Source: Trabulsiella odontotermitis (GTDB lineage: Bacteria; Pseudomonadota; Gammaproteobacteria; Enterobacterales; Enterobacteriaceae). From it: a stretch of DNA of 64,000 nucleotides. The stretch is taken from positions 1,426,001 to 1,490,000 of the forward strand of contig NZ_CP125781.1 of NCBI RefSeq assembly GCF_030053895.1, given 5' to 3'. Made by a program: the position numbers and the translations under genes. The stretch's first letter is position 1. Each line of letters starts with the position of its first letter. The notes beneath the pieces are model-generated. The model did not search any database. It worked only from the letters and a program-made list of their open reading frames with translations, and was not told where the DNA came from. This document shows positions 60,256 through 64,000 of this stretch, piece by piece.

Positions 60256-62738
60256 AACTCAGTCGTCGTAGCTTTATGAAAGCTAACGCCGTTGCGGCCG
60301 CTGCGGCGGCTGCCGGTCTCAGCGTCCCCGGTGTTGCGCGCGCTGTGGTGGGCCAACAGGAAGCCATTAAATGGGACAAGGCGCCATGCCGTTTTTGTGG
60401 TACGGGGTGTGGTGTGCTGGTCGGTACGCAAAATGGCCGTATCGTCGCCTGTCAGGGTGACCCGGATGCCCCGGTTAACCGTGGGCTGAACTGCATCAAG
60501 GGCTATTTCCTGCCCAAAATCATGTACGGAAAAGACCGTCTGACGCAGCCGCTGCTGCGCATGACCGACGGTAAATTCAACAAAGAAGGCGAATTCACCC
60601 CGATCAGCTGGGAACAAGCCTTTGACATCATGGAAGAGAAGTTTAAAACCGCGCTGAAGGATAAAGGCCCTGAATCGATCGGCATGTTTGGTTCCGGTCA
60701 GTGGACCATCTGGGAAGGCTACGCCGCGGCGAAGCTGTTCAAAGCCGGTTTCCGTTCCAACAACCTCGATCCTAACGCCCGTCATTGTATGGCGTCCGCG
60801 GTGGTGGGTTTTATGCGTACCTTCGGCATGGACGAACCGATGGGCTGTTACGATGATATCGAACATGCCGACGCGTTTGTGCTCTGGGGTTCGAACATGG
60901 CGGAGATGCACCCGATCCTGTGGTCGCGCATCACCAACCGCCGTCTGTCCGATCCTGACGTCACGGTTGCCGTCCTTTCAACCTTCCAGCACCGCAGCTT
61001 TGAGCTGGCCGACAACGGCATGGTCTTCACGCCGCAAAGCGACCTCGTGATCCTCAACTACATTGCCAACTATCTGATTCAGAACAATGCGGTTAACCAG
61101 GATTTCCTCGACAAACATGTCACCCTGCGCAAAGGGACGACGGATATCGGCTATGGTCTGCGTCCGAATCATCCGCTGGAGCAGAAAGCGAAAAACCCGG
61201 GCGCCGATACCTCTGAGCCGATGACGTTTGAGGAGTACAAAGCGTTTGTGGCGGAGTACACCCTCGAGAAAACCGTGCAGATGTCCGGTGTGCCAGCCGA
61301 TCAACTGGAAAAACTGGCGCAGCTCTACGCTGACCCGAATAAAAAGGTCATCTCCTACTGGACGATGGGTTTCAATCAGCATACGCGTGGCGTCTGGGCC
61401 AACAACCTCGTTTACAACCTGCACCTGCTGACCGGCAAAATCTCTCAGCCGGGTTGCGGGCCATTCTCACTGACCGGCCAGCCTTCCGCCTGCGGTACAG
61501 CGCGTGAAGTCGGGACTTTCGCCCACCGTCTGCCAGCAGACATGGTGGTAACCAATGAGAAACACCGCGATGTCACCGAGAAGCAATGGAACATTCCGGC
61601 AGGGACCATTCCGCCGAAAATCGGTCTGCACGCGGTGGCGCAGGATCGCGCGCTGAAAGACGGCAAGCTGAACGTCTACTGGACCATGTGCACCAATAAC
61701 ATGCAGGCCGGACCGAACATCAATCAGGAGCGTATGCCGGGCTGGCGCGATCCGCGTAACTTCGTGATCGTTTCCGATCCGTATCCGACGGTAAGTGCGC
61801 TGGCCGCGGACCTGATCCTGCCGACCGCCATGTGGGTAGAGAAAGAAGGCGCCTACGGTAACGCCGAGCGTCGTACTCAGTTCTGGCGTCAGCAGATCAA
61901 AGCGCCGGGCGAGGCAAAATCCGACCTGTGGCAGATTGTCCAGTTTGCTCGTCGTTTCAAAACCGAAGAGGTATGGAGCGAAGAGTTACTGGCGAAGAAA
62001 CCTGAACTGCGTGGCAAAACGCTGTTTGATGTGCTGTTCGCTAATGCCGAAACCACCAAATTCCCGCTCTCCGAGCTGGCGGAAGGACAGCTTAACGACG
62101 AGTCCCATGACGTCGGTTTCTACCTGCAAAAAGGGCTGTTCGAAGAATACGCCGCTTTCGGCCGCGGTCATGCCCATGATCTGGCGCCGTTCGATGACTA
62201 CCACAAAGCGCGCGGTCTGCGCTGGCCGGTTATCAACGGCAAAGAGACGTTGTGGCGTTACAGCGAAGGTAACGATCCTTACGTGAAAGCGGGCGAGAGC
62301 TACAAGTTCTACGGTAAGCCGGATGGCAAAGCGACGATTTTCGCCCTGCCGTATGAGCCGGCTGCAGAAGCCCCGGACAGCGAATACGATCTGTGGCTGT
62401 CCACCGGGCGCGTGCTGGAGCACTGGCATACCGGCAGTATGACTCGCCGTGTTGAGGAACTGCACCGTGCCTTCCCGGAAGGCGTCGTATTTATGCACCC
62501 ACAGGATGCGAAGTCACGCAATCTGCGTCGTGGCGACAAGGTGAAAGTGATCTCCCGCCGTGGCGAGGTGGTCTCCATCGTCGAGACGCGCGGTCGTAAC
62601 CGTACGCCGCAGGGTCTCGTGTATATGGCGTTCTTTGATGCCGCACAGCTGACCAACGCACTGACGCTGGATGCGACAGATCCGATTTCGAAAGAGACGG
62701 ATTACAAGAAGTGCGCCGTTAAACTGGCAAAGGTGTAA
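60252..62738 (+). CDS. napA: Periplasmic nitrate reductase catalytic subunit NapA
   Basis: 828 residues. A Tat signal peptide (SRRSFMKANAVAAAAAAAGL, cleavage after VARA) precedes the N-terminal [4Fe-4S] site CRFCGTGCGVLV...GLNCIKGYF (near 40-80). It is a bis-MGD molybdoenzyme; the Mo-ligand Cys is in NARHCMASAVVGF (near 178). It reduces nitrate to nitrite in the periplasm under low oxygen and low nitrate. GxxTGRxLxHWHT-like STGRVLEHWHTGSMTRR is near 720. Confidence 0.98.
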   Translation: MKLSRRSFMKANAVAAAAAAAGLSVPGVARAVVGQQEAIKWDKAPCRFCGTGCGVLVGTQNGRIVACQGDPDAPVNRGLNCIKGYFLPKIMYGKDRLTQPLLRMTDGKFNKEGEFTPISWEQAFDIMEEKFKTALKDKGPESIGMFGSGQWTIWEGYAAAKLFKAGFRSNNLDPNARHCMASAVVGFMRTFGMDEPMGCYDDIEHADAFVLWGSNMAEMHPILWSRITNRRLSDPDVTVAVLSTFQHRSFELADNGMVFTPQSDLVILNYIANYLIQNNAVNQDFLDKHVTLRKGTTDIGYGLRPNHPLEQKAKNPGADTSEPMTFEEYKAFVAEYTLEKTVQMSGVPADQLEKLAQLYADPNKKVISYWTMGFNQHTRGVWANNLVYNLHLLTGKISQPGCGPFSLTGQPSACGTAREVGTFAHRLPADMVVTNEKHRDVTEKQWNIPAGTIPPKIGLHAVAQDRALKDGKLNVYWTMCTNNMQAGPNINQERMPGWRDPRNFVIVSDPYPTVSALAADLILPTAMWVEKEGAYGNAERRTQFWRQQIKAPGEAKSDLWQIVQFARRFKTEEVWSEELLAKKPELRGKTLFDVLFANAETTKFPLSELAEGQLNDESHDVGFYLQKGLFEEYAAFGRGHAHDLAPFDDYHKARGLRWPVINGKETLWRYSEGNDPYVKAGESYKFYGKPDGKATIFALPYEPAAEAPDSEYDLWLSTGRVLEHWHTGSMTRRVEELHRAFPEGVVFMHPQDAKSRNLRRGDKVKVISRRGEVVSIVETRGRNRTPQGLVYMAFFDAAQLTNALTLDATDPISKETDYKKCAVKLAKV

Positions 62739-62744
62739 CGTATC

Positions 62745-63437
62745 ATGTCCCGGGTCGTGAAGTCGCAAGGTCGTCGCCGCTTTCTGCGTGATATGGTTCG
62801 CGCAGCGGGTGGGCTGACCGTCGTTGGCGTCGCGCTGGGTTTGCAACAGCAGACCGCGCGCGCCAGTGGCGTGCGGCTGCGCCCACCAGGCGCGCTGGCG
62901 GAAAATGCCTTCGCCAGCGCCTGTATCCGTTGCGGTCAGTGCGTTCAGGCCTGCCCGTACGACACGCTGAAGCTGGCGACGCTGGCGTCAGGGTTGTCGG
63001 CGGGAACGCCGTATTTCGTCGCCCGCGATATCCCCTGTGAAATGTGCGAAGACATTCCCTGCGCGGTGGTCTGCCCGAGTGGCGCGCTGGACAGCGAAAT
63101 TGCCTCGATTGACGATGCCCGGATGGGGCTGGCGGTCCTGCTTGATCAGGAAAACTGCCTGAACTATCAGGGGCTGCGCTGCGATGTCTGTTATCGCGTC
63201 TGCCCGTCTATCGATAAGGCGATTACGCTCGAACTGGATCGCAACATGCGCACCGGCAAACACGCCCGCTTTATACCGACCGTGCACAGCGATGCCTGCA
63301 CCGGCTGCGGTAAATGCGAGAAAGCCTGTGTGCTGGAACAGCCAGCCATCAAAGTGCTGCCGCTGTCGCTGGCGAAAGGGGAACTGGGGCACCACTACCG
63401 TTTCGGTTGGCTGGAGGGAAGCGATGGCAAACCGTAA
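62745..63437 (+). CDS. napG: NapG, ferredoxin-type quinol dehydrogenase subunit
   Basis: 230 residues. A Tat-type signal (RRRFLRDMVRAAGG) is followed by four cysteine clusters (CIRCGQCVQACPYD, CEMCEDIPCAVVCPSG, CDVCYRVCPS, CTGCGKCEKACVLEQ). Together with NapH it passes electrons from quinol towards NapC/NapB. The 3' end overlaps napH by 14 bp. Confidence 0.96.
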   Translation: MSRVVKSQGRRRFLRDMVRAAGGLTVVGVALGLQQQTARASGVRLRPPGALAENAFASACIRCGQCVQACPYDTLKLATLASGLSAGTPYFVARDIPCEMCEDIPCAVVCPSGALDSEIASIDDARMGLAVLLDQENCLNYQGLRCDVCYRVCPSIDKAITLELDRNMRTGKHARFIPTVHSDACTGCGKCEKACVLEQPAIKVLPLSLAKGELGHHYRFGWLEGSDGKP

Positions 63438-64000
63438 ATGCGACGCTGGCCGTGAAGCGCTGGCGAAAAAAGGATGGTGGCGCAGTTACAAATGGCTGGT
63501 GTTGCGCCGCGTGAGTCAACTGTTAGTTCTCGGTATGTTCCTGAGCGGACCGTGGTATGGCATCTGGATCCTGCGTGGAAACTACAGCGGCAGTCTGTTG
63601 CTCGATACCGTGCCGCTGACCGATCCGCTGATGGTGCTGCAAAGCCTCGCCAGCGGTCATCTGCCAGCGGTGCTGGGGCTGACCGGCGCCATCATCGTCA
63701 TCCTGTTCTATGCCATAGCAGGAAAACGGCTGTTCTGCAGCTGGGTCTGCCCGGTGAATCCGATCACTGATCTCGCCAGCTGGCTACGTCGTCGGCTCGA
63801 TATCAGCCAGTCCGCCACTATTCCCCGTTATTTGCGTTATCTGCTGCTGGTGATGGTGCTGGCAGGTGCGGCGATCACCGGCACGCTCATCTGGGAGTGG
63901 ATAAATCCGGTGTCGTTGACGGGGCGTAGCCTGGTGTCCGGGTTTGGCTCTGGCGCGTTTTTGCTTCTGGCGCTGTTCCTGTTTGATTTGCTGGTGGTAG
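63424..64000 (+). CDS. napH: NapH, membrane ferredoxin-type quinol dehydrogenase, 5' part
   Basis: The reading frame starts at ATG 63424, inside the napG 3' end, and runs off the window after 192 codons. It begins MANRKCDAGREALAKKGWWR and shows hydrophobic helices (QLLVLGMFLSGPWYGIWIL; VLGLTGAIIVILFYAIAGKR; LLLVMVLAGAAITGTLI; GAFLLLALFLFDLLVV). The first cysteine motif, RLFCSWVCPVNPITD, is present; the later ferredoxin clusters lie beyond the window. Confidence 0.93.
   Translation, partial: MANRKCDAGREALAKKGWWRSYKWLVLRRVSQLLVLGMFLSGPWYGIWILRGNYSGSLLLDTVPLTDPLMVLQSLASGHLPAVLGLTGAIIVILFYAIAGKRLFCSWVCPVNPITDLASWLRRRLDISQSATIPRYLRYLLLVMVLAGAAITGTLIWEWINPVSLTGRSLVSGFGSGAFLLLALFLFDLLVV

Overview
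The window is chromosomal DNA of a gammaproteobacterium of the family Enterobacteriaceae. Almost every protein can be recognised by memory-based comparison as an ortholog of an Escherichia coli K-12 protein, and gene order follows the E. coli 53-56 min region in long blocks. Codon use looks GC-rich, a FliA-type promoter suggests a motile organism, and ipdC (indolepyruvate decarboxylase) points to the Enterobacter/Citrobacter/Salmonella side of the family. I cannot fix the species. I see no insertion sequence, prophage, CRISPR array or rRNA operon, and no clearly broken gene.

Layout. 1-6.0 kb: ypfH (cut by the window edge), ypfN, dapE, yffB, the micro-gene ypfM, and the efflux pump gene acrD behind a BaeR-type box. 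6.3-14.6 kb: aegA, nudK, ypfG, tktB, maeB. 14.6-19.1 kb: hemF-amiA, ypeA-yfeZ, yfeY, yfeX. 19.1-31.1 kb: nudI and an alpha/beta hydrolase, then the sulfate/thiosulfate operon cysPTWA with cysM, pdxK, the PTS operon ptsH-ptsI-crr, cysK and cysZ. 31.3-36.1 kb: zipA, ligA, ypeB, yfeH and a FlxA-like gene. 36.2-39.7 kb: a tRNA operon (three Val, one Lys) with a tRNA-derived repeat, gltX, yfeC-yfeD and two tRNA-Ala genes. 39.8-45.6 kb: a GGDEF/EAL protein, nupC, mntH and an orphan LuxR-type regulator. 45.7-55.6 kb: ypeC, an aldo-keto reductase, ipdC, yfeO, glk, the YpdA/YpdB two-component system, alaC and ypdK. 55.9-64 kb: a remodelled cyn locus (cynX, a deaminase, cynR), a DcrB-family lipoprotein and the periplasmic nitrate reductase operon napFDAGH, cut by the right edge.

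How the genes work together. Sulfur assimilation is dense: cysPTWA and CysZ for sulfate uptake, CysK and CysM for cysteine synthesis. Central carbon entry is covered by ptsHI-crr, glk, tktB, maeB and the pyruvate-responsive YpdAB. Anaerobic electron flow appears as nap and aegA. Envelope and division genes are zipA, amiA, ypfN and acrD.

Differences from the E. coli layout carry most of the interest. No eut operon lies between maeB and hemF, talA is absent beside tktB, no ucpA/murQP/yfeW block lies near yfeX, there is no fry cluster between glk and ypdB, no xap genes lie beside the tRNA operon, and nap lies a few kilobases from alaC. In the cyn locus, cynT and cynS are replaced by one cytidine/guanine-type deaminase gene between cynR and cynX. 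All assignments rest on reading the sequence and on remembered family knowledge; no database search was run.
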